DNA from: Zymoseptoria tritici IPO323
Taxonomy: Eukaryota > Ascomycota > Dothideomycetes > Mycosphaerellales > Mycosphaerellaceae
Assembly: GCF_000219625.1 (NCBI RefSeq)
Contig: NC_018216.1
Location: 868,001 to 932,000, forward strand
Length of the DNA stretch: 64,000 nt
Direction of reading: 5' to 3'
The translations under genes were made by a program, and so were the position numbers. How positions within the stretch are numbered: position 1 is the stretch's first letter; every line of letters begins with the position of its first letter. Below are positions 39,844 to 51,259 of the stretch, in pieces. Under the pieces are notes generated by a model, which was not told the DNA's origin, searched no databases, and was given only the letters and a program-made list of their open reading frames with translations.

Positions 39844-40290
39844 GAGTGATCATTTCGGACTGCTCTCAAATCGCCGAGCAAGCTGGCTAGCATCATCTCC
39901 AAGTATCGATACATACACGCTGTCACTTCCAGTGCATTGAAGGACGTCTCGAAAGGAGTAGGAACCGACTCGCTGGCATGTACACCTTCGATTGTCACCG
40001 CTATGTCTCCTTCGATCCTCGATTCTCATCTTACAAGCCACTTCGTTTCCCTTCGGTTTCATCAACTCATGGTTTCGTTTCTCGACCTCCGGCCGTATTT
40101 CCACCGATCGTTCCTCTCAGGCGTGACTTCAACAAACAAGTCTGACCCGGCTCATTTATCACTCCACGACTTCCTCCTGCCCTGGGAGCCTGTGCTCGTG
40201 CATAGCCCTGATGACCGCCCTCCTCCACCGCGCTCAGTAGCACAAGTTCAACAGATCTGCTCCCACATTTCCCACATTTGGATTCGAACT
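39844..40290. other. convergent intergenic region
   Basis: This 447 bp stretch lies between the NSRP1-like gene and the converging small Cys-rich gene. A 177-codon plus-strand frame here overlaps the small gene antisense and has no domain; it is not called. Confidence 0.4.
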
Positions 40291-40521
40291 CTAGTTCGGA
40301 GTGGCAGTTTTCGGCGGTGTCGGATAGGCGAGCTCAGGCGTTACCATCCTCGACGGCCTGCAGTGTGGGCACATGGCCTTCGATTCGACCCGGACGGTGT
40401 GGTAGTCTTCGCAATAGAGTATCCTTGTGACGTCTTGGGTGATGTTCTTTGGGCACATGTGGGTGTGTAACGGGACATGCTTCATGCAGGTCATGAAGTG
40501 GGTGTAGATTTGGTGACACAT
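40291..40521 (-). CDS. small Cys/His-rich protein, 76 aa
   Basis: A short frame of 76 codons, MCHQIYTHFMTC onward, with Cys and His spaced like a metal site: MCHQ, THFMTCMKH, THMCPK, LYCEDYHTV and a final CPHC pair. It starts at an ATG (40519-40521); the frame is open upstream, but without matching composition. Short fungal proteins beginning MC-x-x-Y/H with an early H-x-x-x-C and a terminal C-x-x-C recur in many ascomycete genomes as uncharacterised families, and this resembles them. There is no signal peptide, so it is probably not a secreted effector. A zinc-binding function is inference from the Cys/His pattern. The tail is Pro/Thr-rich. Confidence 0.6.
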   Translation of the reverse strand: MCHQIYTHFMTCMKHVPLHTHMCPKNITQDVTRILYCEDYHTVRVESKAMCPHCRPSRMVTPELAYPTPPKTATPN

Positions 40522-41205
40522 GTTTGAATATGGTGTCGTGTTGTGTTCGGCTTGTATGGCCAATGGCAACTGGTGGCCGGTATCGTTGCAGTCGCTTGAT
40601 GCGTGCGTCGCTAATATGTGAGACGCAATGGCTAGAGCCGGCCGTGAGAGATGTCCGTGATCGTTGCTGAATTTACGCAGCTTGTGGTGTAGTACTGCTT
40701 CGCGAAGGATAAAAAGATTGTGAAAGACAGCACTCGTCGATATCTTGCCGATGAAGAGCAACAGTGTAGAGCGTCCTTATTTATGTTGTGTGTGTGGTAC
40801 TTTGAAGTTTGGTTCTTGTTGCTTTGCAGGATTGAGTGTTTGCGAGATTTGGGCCGAGCCGTATGCAACAAACACCGCCGATTGTCGACAACGCGTCGTG
40901 CAAACATGACTTCGCAGGATTCATGCACGAGTTTCCAGCATGAGAATTCAAGCGAGGTAAGTCTCGGGGCATTCTTGCATGGATTTCATGCTGAAAAGTT
41001 TGCACTTTCCCTTGGACTTTGGAAGAATCGTGGTTTGCTGTGCAAGCTCATGCAATCGATGCCGACGCTGTCGGCATCAACAATGCAATGGCCGAGGCTT
41101 AGACGACGGATGAATCAAGATCTCGATCGTCCACATTGCTAATGATGCCGACCTAGCAATCTCTTCTCGGTCTGTCATTTAGTGAGCTTCGACGCTCGCC
41201 AATTT
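40522..41205. other. intergenic between two minus-strand genes
   Basis: This 684 bp stretch contains the promoter of the small Cys-rich gene and the 3' flank of tti1. A 140-codon plus-strand frame at 40720-41142 starts with a non-ATG codon and lacks features; it is rejected. Confidence 0.4.
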
Positions 41206-44200
41206 TCAGGCCTCTGATGGATTGGGAGCAAGTTTTGCAGGCGGCGGACCCACCGCACCATGTCGAAGTAGCATCAACCACACGGCTTCGGCGTTCTGTT
41301 TCTCGAATGCCTGCCGGACTGTGGGCTCTTCGATACATGGTTCCATCATCTCCAGAGCGACGTCGAAAGTGTCGGGTGGTAGCGAGGCATGCCGCACCGC
41401 AGAAGTGATGGCACCCACGAGAGCATTCCATACTGCTTTTGTTCCTGCATTGGTGAGATCAACAGACTCGGATCGCAATCGTGTAATGGCCTTTTGCAAG
41501 TTCGCATGAGCTGGCGTCAGTTCCGTTGAATCTGATTTGCCTCGCGCATCATTCTTCGGTTGAACAAGTTGCAGTACTTCTTTCAACGTTGATTTATGTA
41601 TGTCGATCAACGTCGGCCATACTTGGAGTAGGCGACTACGCATGAAGTCACCTGCATACTCGCACAGCAATGCGATCGTCTCGAGGGTTGAAGCCAAAAC
41701 TTGAGGTTCATCGTCGTTAAGCCTGGAGACAATCTCTGGCCACAGAGTATTGATCAGTGGTAAGAATGTGTTCTCGTGGTGAGCAATGGCTGGCACCGTC
41801 GTCTTGATCAGGGTGAGCAAGGATGTCCGTAGTGATGCTGATGCGGATGGTAGAAAGTGCTGAGTGAGCTCGGAGATCTTGAAGAGAAGATTGTAAGTCT
41901 TCGGCACGGGAGGTCCGGGTTCTGGAACGTCAACAGGTCGCTCCTCGTCATTGGAATGTCCCTCCTGGTCCTCATCCTCACGCTCTTCAGAGGTGTCATC
42001 TATGCCTCCCTCATCGTTGCTGGTCCATGGTCGTTGTGGATGGAACTCCACTTTGTTGTGTTCGGAAGCTGTCCATTCAGCTTCTTCAGCGACCAAATCG
42101 TGGAGGTAGTCAGCCAGATCTGCAAGCGCCGATGGTCTCCATCCATCGTCGTTGATATCGGGCATGTCGATCTGCTTTTGTCGAGAGTTCGAAAGCAAAG
42201 GCGCTTTGACTCCTTCCTCTGCGATGACGGCCAAGACTTGGAACAGAAGCTCCACCAAAAGAGGGTATCCGTGGTAGTCCTCGAGTGCAGCAAAGATACT
42301 GCCGACGGTGTCCTCCAAGTAAGGCAGCAGGCTAGGTCCGGCCAACCGCACCATCATCAACAAGACCTGCGGAGCTTGGGGGCTCACATCAAATGCGTTC
42401 AACCTCAGAGCTACCGTATTGGTCAGATAGTCCACATTGTCCACGATCAGATCTTTGACCGATTCGTAGCCACATGACTTCGTGAAGATGTTCAGAGCAA
42501 CGATGCTGTCCTGTTGGAGTTGCTGGTTGGGTGTTGCCAAGGTATGAAGGACCGGATATAGTGCATCAATAAGTTCGTAACGGAAGTCTTGACCACTAGC
42601 TTCAGCTCGCAGTGCCAACGCGCGTAATGCGAGTGACTGGAACCGCACATCTGACAACAAATCTTGCGGCGATGCGGCCAACACGTCAAGCGCAAAGGAA
42701 TAGAGATCTTCCATGCACTCCTCCAGGGCGAGTGATGAGGTCTCCTCGAAATTCATCAGCCCTGCCACGTCCTTTCCTGCATTCAATCGAGCCTGTGTAT
42801 GTTCCAGGAGCAGCCAGAACGTTGCAAGTTGCGTGTCGCCTTGTGCTTGGCGGAATGTCCTGGTGAGATCGGTCGCGAATGTGGCCGAGGAAGAAGAAGT
42901 GCCCATTGAATCGACTAGATGCATTACGCCAGCCATGACGTCCGCCTGTCCACGATGGGCTACAAGCGGCAGACTGAATGTGGTGCTCGTGATTTTTTCG
43001 TGGGACAAAGCAATACCCAGAGCTTGTATCGGCTGTGGATCTGACACGCCTCTTGATGGGCCTTTGGAAGATTGCAGAGTGACCACGACACTATCTCGCA
43101 GAGCATCAGACAGCATGCCGTCGATCAGAGAAGTGTCCGCACCACTTGTCACAAGTATCGCGTGCGCGATGCCAACTTGCTTCAAGCGTTGCGTTTTAGC
43201 CTGTTCATCTGAAGCCTGCATCAGCGTGGGAAGAGAGAGCAGCCAGTTCCGCAGCATGTCTTGCAGTTGACATGAAAGCTCTGGAACTGCAACGATGGCC
43301 ATCTCGAGGCGAAATACGATCGAGTCTTGTCCAACCTCTGACGACAGAACAAGCAGCGTTTCCAAAGCGTCTGCCACGCAATTCGATAGCGCGTCCCTAC
43401 AGTCTTTGATTACCACGAAGCAGAACTGCGCCAAAGCATCCTTCACATCCTCGCGATCGTGCGACCGAAGGCGGACGATACTTGTCACTGCTGGCTTGAG
43501 CTGTGTCGCAGCTGTCTCAAGCCACTTCGTGTCGATGATATTCGAGAAGGACTCAGTCGTGCTCTTTTGCGAGGTAGTCTTCGAACCTGGCGCTGGCAGC
43601 CCAAGAGACAGTGTCTTAGCGAAGAGGCTCCGCAGAATGTTCAACACTTCGACGAGAACCTTGTGATGCCGCCGTTGCTTTGTCTGGGGCGTGAGTACCT
43701 TTGTAAGCTTTGACACAACGCCGGGCAAGAAGCCGGCGTTGATGTCAAGAGTGGCCACGTTATCAACGAGCGAGCGGAGAGCTTCTGTTGCTGCGATCTG
43801 GCATTCTGTCGATGGCCCGTCTGTGATACCCTCTAGTATTGTGCTTATCGTTTGCCCGAGCTGAGGAATGTTCCCCTCCCTTATCATTTCTTTTCGAGCG
43901 GCAGAAGAGTGGTCAAGGACTCCAAATAGCGCACCCAAAGTCCGAAACACGCGACTCTGGAGCTCTGGCGTGGTCTCCGCAAGGGACGGCGTAGCCGGCT
44001 TCTTCTCTGCCATTAGCGTACACAGTATCAATATTTGCGCCGCTAACGGGGCCTGTACACGAGCGCGCCATCCTTGTGCGATCAATATCGCTAGACACTG
44101 GAAAGTGAGTTCCAATGACCGAATTGAAACGTTCTGGCTGTTCTTGAGCACTTGCGATAGAGGGAAGAACACATAGTCGGCGAGCTTTTCGTCCAATGAG

Positions 44201-44382
44201 CCGAACTTCGTGGCAACTTCAGAGAGATGTCCCTCTAAATCTCCGACTCGTCTGGTGATCTCCCTGTGGTCGACGCTGGTGGTGTTCAGGGCGAGAGCAG
44301 CCTGGCTCAAGGCGACGCATACTGGCTTGAGTCGCTGAAAGACATCGTTTCGGTCGTCCATGTCATGACCCAGAAGTGGCAT
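41206..44382 (-). CDS. tti1: TELO2-interacting protein 1 (Tti1), TTT complex
   Basis: A 1058-residue frame with no visible intron. The protein is a solenoid of HEAT-like helices throughout. The N-terminal part has the family blocks FQRLKPVCVALSQAALALN, KLADYVFFPLSQVL and a nearby ILEGITDGPSTECQ segment. The latter two are typical of Tti1 rather than of importins, which it superficially resembles. An acidic insertion (DDTSEEREDEDQEGHSNDEE) lies near residue 800. Tti1 with Tel2 and Tti2 stabilises newly made PI3K-like kinases (TOR, ATM, ATR types) together with Hsp90. The first ATG gives MPLLGHDMDDRN; the second Met (residue 8) is an equally possible start. It is divergent from sgf73. Confidence 0.9.
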   Translation of the reverse strand: MPLLGHDMDDRNDVFQRLKPVCVALSQAALALNTTSVDHREITRRVGDLEGHLSEVATKFGSLDEKLADYVFFPLSQVLKNSQNVSIRSLELTFQCLAILIAQGWRARVQAPLAAQILILCTLMAEKKPATPSLAETTPELQSRVFRTLGALFGVLDHSSAARKEMIREGNIPQLGQTISTILEGITDGPSTECQIAATEALRSLVDNVATLDINAGFLPGVVSKLTKVLTPQTKQRRHHKVLVEVLNILRSLFAKTLSLGLPAPGSKTTSQKSTTESFSNIIDTKWLETAATQLKPAVTSIVRLRSHDREDVKDALAQFCFVVIKDCRDALSNCVADALETLLVLSSEVGQDSIVFRLEMAIVAVPELSCQLQDMLRNWLLSLPTLMQASDEQAKTQRLKQVGIAHAILVTSGADTSLIDGMLSDALRDSVVVTLQSSKGPSRGVSDPQPIQALGIALSHEKITSTTFSLPLVAHRGQADVMAGVMHLVDSMGTSSSSATFATDLTRTFRQAQGDTQLATFWLLLEHTQARLNAGKDVAGLMNFEETSSLALEECMEDLYSFALDVLAASPQDLLSDVRFQSLALRALALRAEASGQDFRYELIDALYPVLHTLATPNQQLQQDSIVALNIFTKSCGYESVKDLIVDNVDYLTNTVALRLNAFDVSPQAPQVLLMMVRLAGPSLLPYLEDTVGSIFAALEDYHGYPLLVELLFQVLAVIAEEGVKAPLLSNSRQKQIDMPDINDDGWRPSALADLADYLHDLVAEEAEWTASEHNKVEFHPQRPWTSNDEGGIDDTSEEREDEDQEGHSNDEERPVDVPEPGPPVPKTYNLLFKISELTQHFLPSASASLRTSLLTLIKTTVPAIAHHENTFLPLINTLWPEIVSRLNDDEPQVLASTLETIALLCEYAGDFMRSRLLQVWPTLIDIHKSTLKEVLQLVQPKNDARGKSDSTELTPAHANLQKAITRLRSESVDLTNAGTKAVWNALVGAITSAVRHASLPPDTFDVALEMMEPCIEEPTVRQAFEKQNAEAVWLMLLRHGAVGPPPAKLAPNPSEA

Positions 44383-44632
44383 TTTGGATCATCGTCGCAT
44401 TTGGGCGGAGCATCACAGCTTTCGCGATTCCGAGAGTCATGTGTCTGCGCTTGGTTTTGACGAAGCAAAGGAAGTTCGTCGAGCAAGTCGAGATGGATTC
44501 GAGGCCGCTTCTCGTCGATTTCTGCCTGAGGCATGAAAATCAGGTCTACCTCCATCTCGACCACCACCTTATGCCGACGTTGTGTCGCTCGCCGTTGCAG
44601 ATACAACCTCGGACCACACTGCCTTCCCAGTC
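44383..44632. promoter_or_regulatory. bidirectional promoter, tti1 / sgf73
   Basis: Exactly 250 bp separate the two start codons. Tti1 is needed for maturation of PIKK-family proteins, which include Tra1 of SAGA, so sharing a promoter with a SAGA subunit is noteworthy, but it may be coincidence. Confidence 0.55.
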
Positions 44633-45954
44633 ATGGCACCCAACGGTATTGTGAGTCGCAAGAGTAAGTACTTCTGCCATTTACGCTGCAGTCATGTGCT
44701 CTCATTCCACAATCGCATACCGTATTTAACATTGCGACAGCTCCCGCCGTTGCGATCAAGCCTAACAAGACCGAAGGCATGGCGGGCTTGGACAACCTCT
44801 TCGACGATTCTCCGGATACCGAGTGCGGCGGTGTGCTGTCTGACGTGAAGAAGAAGCTGCCTGTTGTTAATAGCGCCGGCAACTGGAACTCCAGCCTTAA
44901 GAACGCTGAAGCTCTAGCAGGTCAGTCACAGTAATATGGTGTCCCAAGAGACATGGTTCTGACATGCGTCACAGCAAAACCCAAAGGTACAGGCGCACGT
45001 CTAACAGCTGCCATCAACAAAGTGCCCTCCACTCTCGCCAAAGCCTTCCCGAATGGCAAACCTATGGCCGACAAGCCCGAAGTCCTACGATGCAATCACT
45101 GCAAGCGCGCTGTCGCTAAACACACCATGCCGAAACATATCGAGGGTTGCTTGAACAAGAAGCAGGAGAAGCAGCGCAAGAAGAAGGAAGCCAAAGACGC
45201 GCGCGATGCCGCCGCACGCAGGGAGAGAGCTGGCGATAGTGACGAGGATGACGAGGATGGAGCCAACAAGACTGCATCAAAGACAGGATTGACCGCAAGC
45301 AAGAAGAGGAAAGCCGCAGACGATGGCGAAGAAGGGTTGCCAAGCAAGAAGAAGAAGAAGAAGGATGAGCCCAAGGCGAAGGCGGCAAGACCGAAGGCGC
45401 CCGTCGACGTCGAGAAGCAGTGCGGTGTTGAGCTTCCTCAAGGCGGTCAATGTGCACGGAGCTTGACATGCAAGAGCCATAGTATGGGCGCTAAGCGAAG
45501 TGTTCCTGGTCGAAGTGCGCCTTACGACAAACTACTCTTGGACTATCAACGGAAGAACCAAGCGAAGCTACAAAAGGCAGCATTCGACGCCAACGCACCA
45601 AATCCAGACGATGACATGCTTCCTTCGGGACCGGTCGACAGCGAAGAAGAGAAGGATGCAGTCATGCAAAGCATTGCAAGATCATGGGGTGGCCGACCTT
45701 TGTACCAGCCGATTCGCGTCCCACTACGACAAAAATACGAATACAACCGGATCAAGGGCATGATGGAGCATGCTTTCGGTGGAAATCGCACAGGCGGCAG
45801 CATATTCGGTAACGTGGGAAGCAGCGGCGGACTCTTTGCTCCTGCACATTCCCACGATACCGACGTCATCCATGCGCGGAAGGGAAGTGTGATTCCTGGA
45901 GCAAGAAGCATGATGGCACCCAGTCGAAAGCCAAGTATTGCCTCTGGAGCCTAG
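44633..45954 (+). CDS. sgf73: SAGA complex subunit Sgf73 (ataxin-7-like, SCA7 domain)
   Basis: Three exons, 44633-44663, 44741-44920 and 44975-45954, give 396 residues. Introns are 77 nt (GTAAGT...CAG) and 54 nt (GTCAGT...CAG). Splicing yields MAPNGIVSRKTPAVAIK, and then ALAAKPKGTGARL across intron 2. Near residue 109 lies the N-terminal zinc finger (CNHCKRAVAKHTMPKHIEGC). A long Lys-rich basic region follows. The SCA7 domain at about residues 212-266 contains CGVELPQGGQCARSLTCKSH and the KRSVPGRSAPYDKLLLDY block. Sgf73 anchors the deubiquitinase module to SAGA and activates Ubp8. Yeast Sgf73 is longer (657). The very short first exon is easy to miss, but it gives the expected N-terminal extension in phase. 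Confidence 0.93.
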
Positions 45955-47719
45955 GAGGCAGTCAGTGAGATTCTCGATCGTGGGCATGAGCACTCTGTTC
46001 ATGCACCAAACGCGAGAAATGTCTCGGTGGCACGTTCAGAGAAAGTCGTGGACGACACAGCTTGCGAAATGATCGACGAAGATGCTGTGCCGGCCGGATG
46101 TGACAATACGGATTGATGCTTCAGTGCTTGATTTTGAGTGTTGGCTTCGAGATGAGGTTGACGACGATACGAAAGGCAGCAACTCAGCGCTGCTGACGAT
46201 GCTGTCGCAGAAGATGAATGGGAATATGGCGTTGTGGCTTTTGTTTGGAAGATACCCATTGCTACGCTAGCCAGGATTGGAAGAGCTTTCTGAAGCGCGA
46301 TTGATAGTAGAGAACGTAGCCTCGCTAACAACGACGTTCTCTAATGCAGGTCCCAGGTGCAACTGCTGCAAAAGCATTATCCGGTTCGAGTGACCTGTGA
46401 GGCATCAAGAGACTCCCGCAACGCAGGACATTTCCGTGCTGTGGCAATTCTCATTTGAGATCGACAGCAAGCAGAACCCACAAACCTATACGACGCCTGT
46501 TCGAGATGTCTCAACGCCCATTCAGGTCACCCTGAATACCTCAGTCGACTCGCAGAGCAAAACTTCGCGGGTACTTCGAAGAGGTATATCGCGGCCCCTG
46601 AACCGAACAGTCGGCATACTCATGGCACATATGTCGAGAGCACACTGGTACCTCTACGTTGGTACCTCTTGCATGTCGAGCCGATGTCGATCTCAGCACA
46701 CATCTCCGCGATCGTCTTGAAGCGTTTGATGCGCTCCATGTTCGCAATTGGGAGCTCGATCGTTGCATCGCAACTTGTGAAAAAGTGTCCCTTCGATGGG
46801 TGTAAGGTAACACCGAGTACTCACCTTGTGGGGGTCTGCTGGTTGCATCCTACAATCTTGGTTATTGCAAGGCCGCCATGCTGAACCTAAGGCAGAGTTG
46901 TCATGCCGCTCACCCCTTCACATACCCAATTTGACGAATGCGATCGATGAACTATCTTGTTGAAGCCTTTGGTTGCTGGAGTTGAGCTTTCTCACGTTCC
47001 TGCATCTCCTTTGAAAGAGGCGTGGTGACCTTCCTGATCAAGTCCGGATTGTGTCGATCAGTGCTTTAAATGGACGAGATGTTGTTGAGTTTCAACACGT
47101 TCCTGGAGACCATCAGGCTCGGTTGCACTTGCACGCGACTTCATGGCAAGGATAAAAGCTCACGCGATGGAAACCGACGAGCTGCCGCTGCGAAGGAGAG
47201 CCATCGCACTGAGAAGCACAACGATGGATGCTCGATGCAACGCATTATGAACCCTGTCTCGGGAATGACACCGAGTGCCCTGGCTCTCACAAGTCGATCA
47301 TCACTTCTTCACGGATCTTAAGTTGCCGGAGGGTTTCCAACCTGATGACGATCGAATCGACATCTTTGTCTCTGGCTGACGGCTCACGGCAACAGCAATC
47401 GGCGGCTCGCATGCCACATTCGGCCAGAAAGGCGTCGGACACATCTGATGATCTGACAGATGAGATGGCGTAACGCATCTGACTCGTGTCGGCCACATGG
47501 CTTATAGCTGTGGAGATACCCGTCAGGAACGCCGCGTGTCAGCCTCGCAATCCAGGAACAACGCGACTTGTTCCCACGATCCCAAAGGCGTCAATTTTTC
47601 TCGATCCCTGAAGAGACACGTCCTCAAATGGCCGTCCACTCTTTGATGCTTCGCAGGCTGAAGATAGAGCCGTTGGGCGAGATCTCGCGGTGAATGCTTT
47701 TTGGGTGACCGGTAGGGAT
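45955..47719. other. 1.8 kb gene-poor left flank of the LINE
   Basis: No gene is supported here. Short frames occur on both strands. The most protein-like is on the plus strand at about 46669-46884 (containing MSISAHISAIVLKRLMRSMF). It has no proper start or domain and could be a decayed gene fragment. Base composition is ordinary, without the TA-rich signature of the neighbouring element, so the mutation process has not visibly spread into it. Confidence 0.5.
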
Positions 47720-47732
47720 CGGCACACCCTGT
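47720..47732. repeat. target-site duplication, left copy (13 bp)
   Basis: CGGCACACCCTGT at 47720-47732 is repeated exactly at 51612-51624. The bases beyond the two copies differ, so 13 bp is the full match. It brackets the LINE element precisely, at its 3' (tail) end on this side. Confidence 0.9.
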
Positions 47733-47758
47733 TTTGTTTGTTTGTTTGTTTGTTTGTT
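47733..47758. repeat. TTTG microsatellite (LINE 3' tail)
   Basis: Six TTTG units directly inside the left target-site duplication form the element's 3' terminus. Such short simple repeats replace poly(A) in several fungal LINEs. The tail keeps all its TG dinucleotides although the body has lost them. Confidence 0.85.
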
Positions 47759-47789
47759 CCATTTACGTCCTATAGGAGTCTATAACTAT

Positions 47790-50700
47790 GTAGGACGGCT
47801 GTCTCGCGATAGCAGTCTATCTATGTACAATCGTTGTTCTCTCGTATCTCTTAACCTTAGGGAAAGACCCGTACCTAGGATAGTAGCTAGCTAGTATTAA
47901 AGGACTTTAAAGAAAGACAAATAAGGAAAAGTAAAAGGAATGTAGGCTAGACGGTCTCGTCTTCGCCTCTTACTAGGTGCTAGGACCTAAAAGCAATCTT
48001 TATATCCGAGAGAAAGGTAGTAAGGTATTTCCGGAGTTCCTTATCTTCTACTATTTCTAGTAGAGATTATGCTTGTCGTAGCGGTAGTAGCCTAAATATA
48101 TCGTAGATAGGGCAGCTACATACGAGGTGTTCTGCTGTTTCTCGTCGTCCGTAAGGGTAGTCTAGCGTCGTTACGTGTCTAAAGCGATAGAGATAGGACT
48201 TTAGGTATCCGTGTCCTAATAGGATAGTATAGAAGGCACTAGTTAAAGCGCGTCTTCCTCCTATTCTATGTTTTCCTAGCGAGCTCTATAGAAATCGACT
48301 AAGGTAGCTATTTGTATTCCTAGGTACCTTATTAATCTCCCGTTATCTTACTATTTCGTATCGGGTTTTCTAGACGCTAAAGAGATCGTCTTTTGCGTAG
48401 TTAGCCCTCTTGTGTTCTACGAAATGCTTATATTATCGGAGTCGATAATAGAGTAGTTGTATCTATGTTCTCTGTTGTTTTTGCGGAAGTATCTCTTTCG
48501 AGTCCTCGTATCGGACTTCTCGCGTATCCGGAGGCGCGCTTTAGATAGTAAGTCTTATAGGGTAGTTTTCGGGTAGCTTTGCTACGCGTAGAGAGTATAA
48601 AATTAACTGTCTCTCTAGGCGTAGATCCGGGGGGAAAAAATTTAACTCTACTTCGGACAGGACGTTTAGGGCGGTACAGAAAACGCCTAGGATCTTTCTA
48701 TAAGCTTTACTTTGTAGAGATACTAAAGGTTTTATACTCTTTTTCGACTGCTACTAAACTAGGGCCTCGTAGTCTACTATTGTAGTAACGTAGGCTAGGT
48801 AGATCTTTCTTAACGATATAGAAAATAGACCGCGTTCGGTATTTGCTAGTCTTTCTAATTAATAGAATGCTACTTATACTTATACCGATCTTATTATAAT
48901 ATGCTCCTTAAAGGTAAGACTAGCGTCTAGCTAAATCCTAAGCTACCTTATCGCTTTCTTTGCCGGGCGAACAATATCGCCGTTTAGAAGAGTTACTAGG
49001 CAATCGGACCCTTTCCCTTTTAAGAAGTATACTAGGTCTGTCTTTGCTAAGTCGAAAGCAATCGAGTTCTTCTTTCCTAGGTCTATTAGCCTTCTTGCCT
49101 TACGTTCTAGTACCTTAGAGTTCTTCTTAAGGGACGTAGACGAGGTAGATAGTCTAATATTGTCGACGTAGGAACTAGGAGTAACTCCTTATAGCGAGAA
49201 GAATATATCGCGCGTATAGATAAGAAAGAGGATAGGAGATATCGGGCTGCCTTGCGGAACGCTAATCTCTACGTCCTAGAATTCCTATATCTGTCCGTCG
49301 AATGCTATTCGTAGGCGTCTATTACTTATAAACGACTAAACCTAATGTATAAGGCTGTACGGAAGCCTTAACTAGATTATTATTCTTAATAGTCGGTTCT
49401 TTGTAACGTAGTTATATGCTCCTCTTACGTTAAGGAAGATAACCGAAGTCTTCTTTTTCTTTCTTCGATTCTCCTCGATTTCGTTTGTTAAGAGAAGTAC
49501 CGTATTAATAGCCGATTTCTTCTTTCGCCCTCCTAACTACGAGTCGTATAGAAGGGGCTTCGTCTCTGCGATAATCCCTAGGCGTTTTGCGAGTATTCTC
49601 TCGCTAATCTTACTAAGGCAGTTTAGGAGAGAGATAACTTAGTAGGCCTTAGGGACCGAATAGTCTAGTTTTCCCGGCTTTGCTAGAACTACGCCTGTCG
49701 CAACTTTCTAGCATTAGGGGTAGTGTCCTTCGTCGAGTAGCCTACTATATATACGTAGAAAGGTAATAGGAATAGCGCTGTACGCTTTACTAATAATAGC
49801 TTGCGTAATACCGTCTAGGCCTAGCGTTTTTCCTTTTACTATCTTCGTACTATAGGCAGCAGCGAGTTCCTCTTCGGTTAGCGTAGTCTAGCCCTAATCC
49901 CCGGCTATATACGCTTCCTAACGGCTAGGTAGAGGTTCCTCGGCAGGAGGGCGCGGAAATAAGGCTTTAGAGAAGGCCTTACATTTCCCTTCGAAAGAAT
50001 CTTCGTTATTTATCGTAGGTATCTATCTTCGGCTACTATTCCTAGTATAGGATATAGCTTTAAAGATAGATTTCGAGTCTTCTTTTTCGAGGAAAGCGTT
50101 CTAGTAGTTCTTCTTAGCTGTTTTAATAGCTTAGAAGTACTCGTTTCTCGCTTTCGTATACGCCTCTTTCTCGTTTAGCGTCGGCGTACGTCTATAGGTA
50201 AAAGTCTGTCTATATGTTCTAGATATTGTATAGCGTAGCGTACGTAGCTCTCTATTCTACTAAGGTTTTGCGCAGGCGTATACTACTTTCTCTAGGATTG
50301 CTCCCCGTATCGATTTAGTAATATATAAGGTAAAGGAGTCTGCGATGTCGTCGAGGGAGTTCGTATAGTTAATAGACGTCGCCTTGCTTATTAGGAGATC
50401 TGTAAATAGTTCCTAATCCGCGGAAGCTATATTTAGAACTACTTTCTTCTATTAGGCTCGATCTTGCGCGCTAATAAGGTCTATAGATATAGCCTTATAG
50501 TCTAAGCCTATCGGAATTGTTCTCTAGTCGATTTCTTTCGTAGATAAGGATCCTCTTGTAAACGTAAGGTCTAGGACCGACTCTACGTCTAGGTGCGGCC
50601 TATAGAAGGTCCCGACACTTATTATATTACATAGAGTAAAGCCCTAGTCTTCTATCTACTTTATAAATTCGCGGGTACTAGTAGTATCCTTTCCCCTCGG

Positions 50701-51150
50701 ATCCTAGGACGGGTGTCTAAGGTTAAAGTCTCCTACTAGTAGAGTATCTAGAAGGAATATGTTACGTAGAGAGTAGAGGCTTCTCTCTATTATTCGTCGG
50801 TTTTGCGGGTTCTCGGTATCCTAAAGGTCCTTCTCGTTATAGAGATTAACTATCTAGATCTTATTACCCCTCTTGTCTAAAATAATAAAGGAAAGTATGT
50901 CGCTATCGTCTAATAAAATAGGAGAGATATTAACGTTAAGTCTTATGCTAATATATAGTATTATTCTTAGCTAGATCGTCGAATCCGTAGTCGTTAGGAA
51001 TAGCTAGTTATACTCCTGGTATGCGATAGATCTTGTCTCTTTGTAGCCTGTTATTAGGTCTTTTATAGTCTATAGTTCTTAGACTAGTAGAAGGTCGGCT
51101 TTCTGCTTAACCGCGACGTCTAAGGTAGACTTTATAGCCTTAATAGATTA
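47790..51150 (-). pseudogene. LINE ORF2 remnant (endonuclease and reverse transcriptase)
   Basis: On the minus strand, conceptual reading recovers an endonuclease part with DLLLVQEL (about 51080-51110) and GDFNLRHPS followed by a stop where Trp is expected (about 50715-50735). A reverse transcriptase part has GSPISPILF (about 49219-49254) and YVDN (about 49160-49180), where the active site is normally YVDD or YADD. A conserved post-RT segment (KAYRKILGVF) lies at about 48690, and a C-terminal RRETAEHLVCSCP block at about 48120-48165. Dozens of stops, mostly TAG or TAA produced by CA-to-TA or TG-to-TA changes, interrupt it. No functional product is possible. Confidence 0.85.
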
Positions 51151-51259
51151 GTTAAGATTAACGTAGAAGATCTGTAGAGAGTGTTCTAACATATAGAACG
51201 TTCTAGGGGCCTCCCTTTCTATTATATACGATCCTTCGCCTTCTCGACTCTTAGGCTGT

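Noticed and set aside
40255..40300. Sequence resembling a tRNA T-loop (GTTCGAATCC on the minus strand)
   Set aside because: The flanking bases do not form a T stem, and no acceptor stem or D arm could be drawn.
41206..44382. Importin-beta identity for the HEAT-repeat protein
   Set aside because: The KLADYVFFPLSQVL and LEGITDGPS blocks are typical of Tti1 and there is no importin N-terminal domain signature.
46669..46884. Plus-strand frame with protein-like stretch
   Set aside because: Starts at a non-ATG codon, has no domain and no linked exon; kept only as a possible gene fragment in the flank description.
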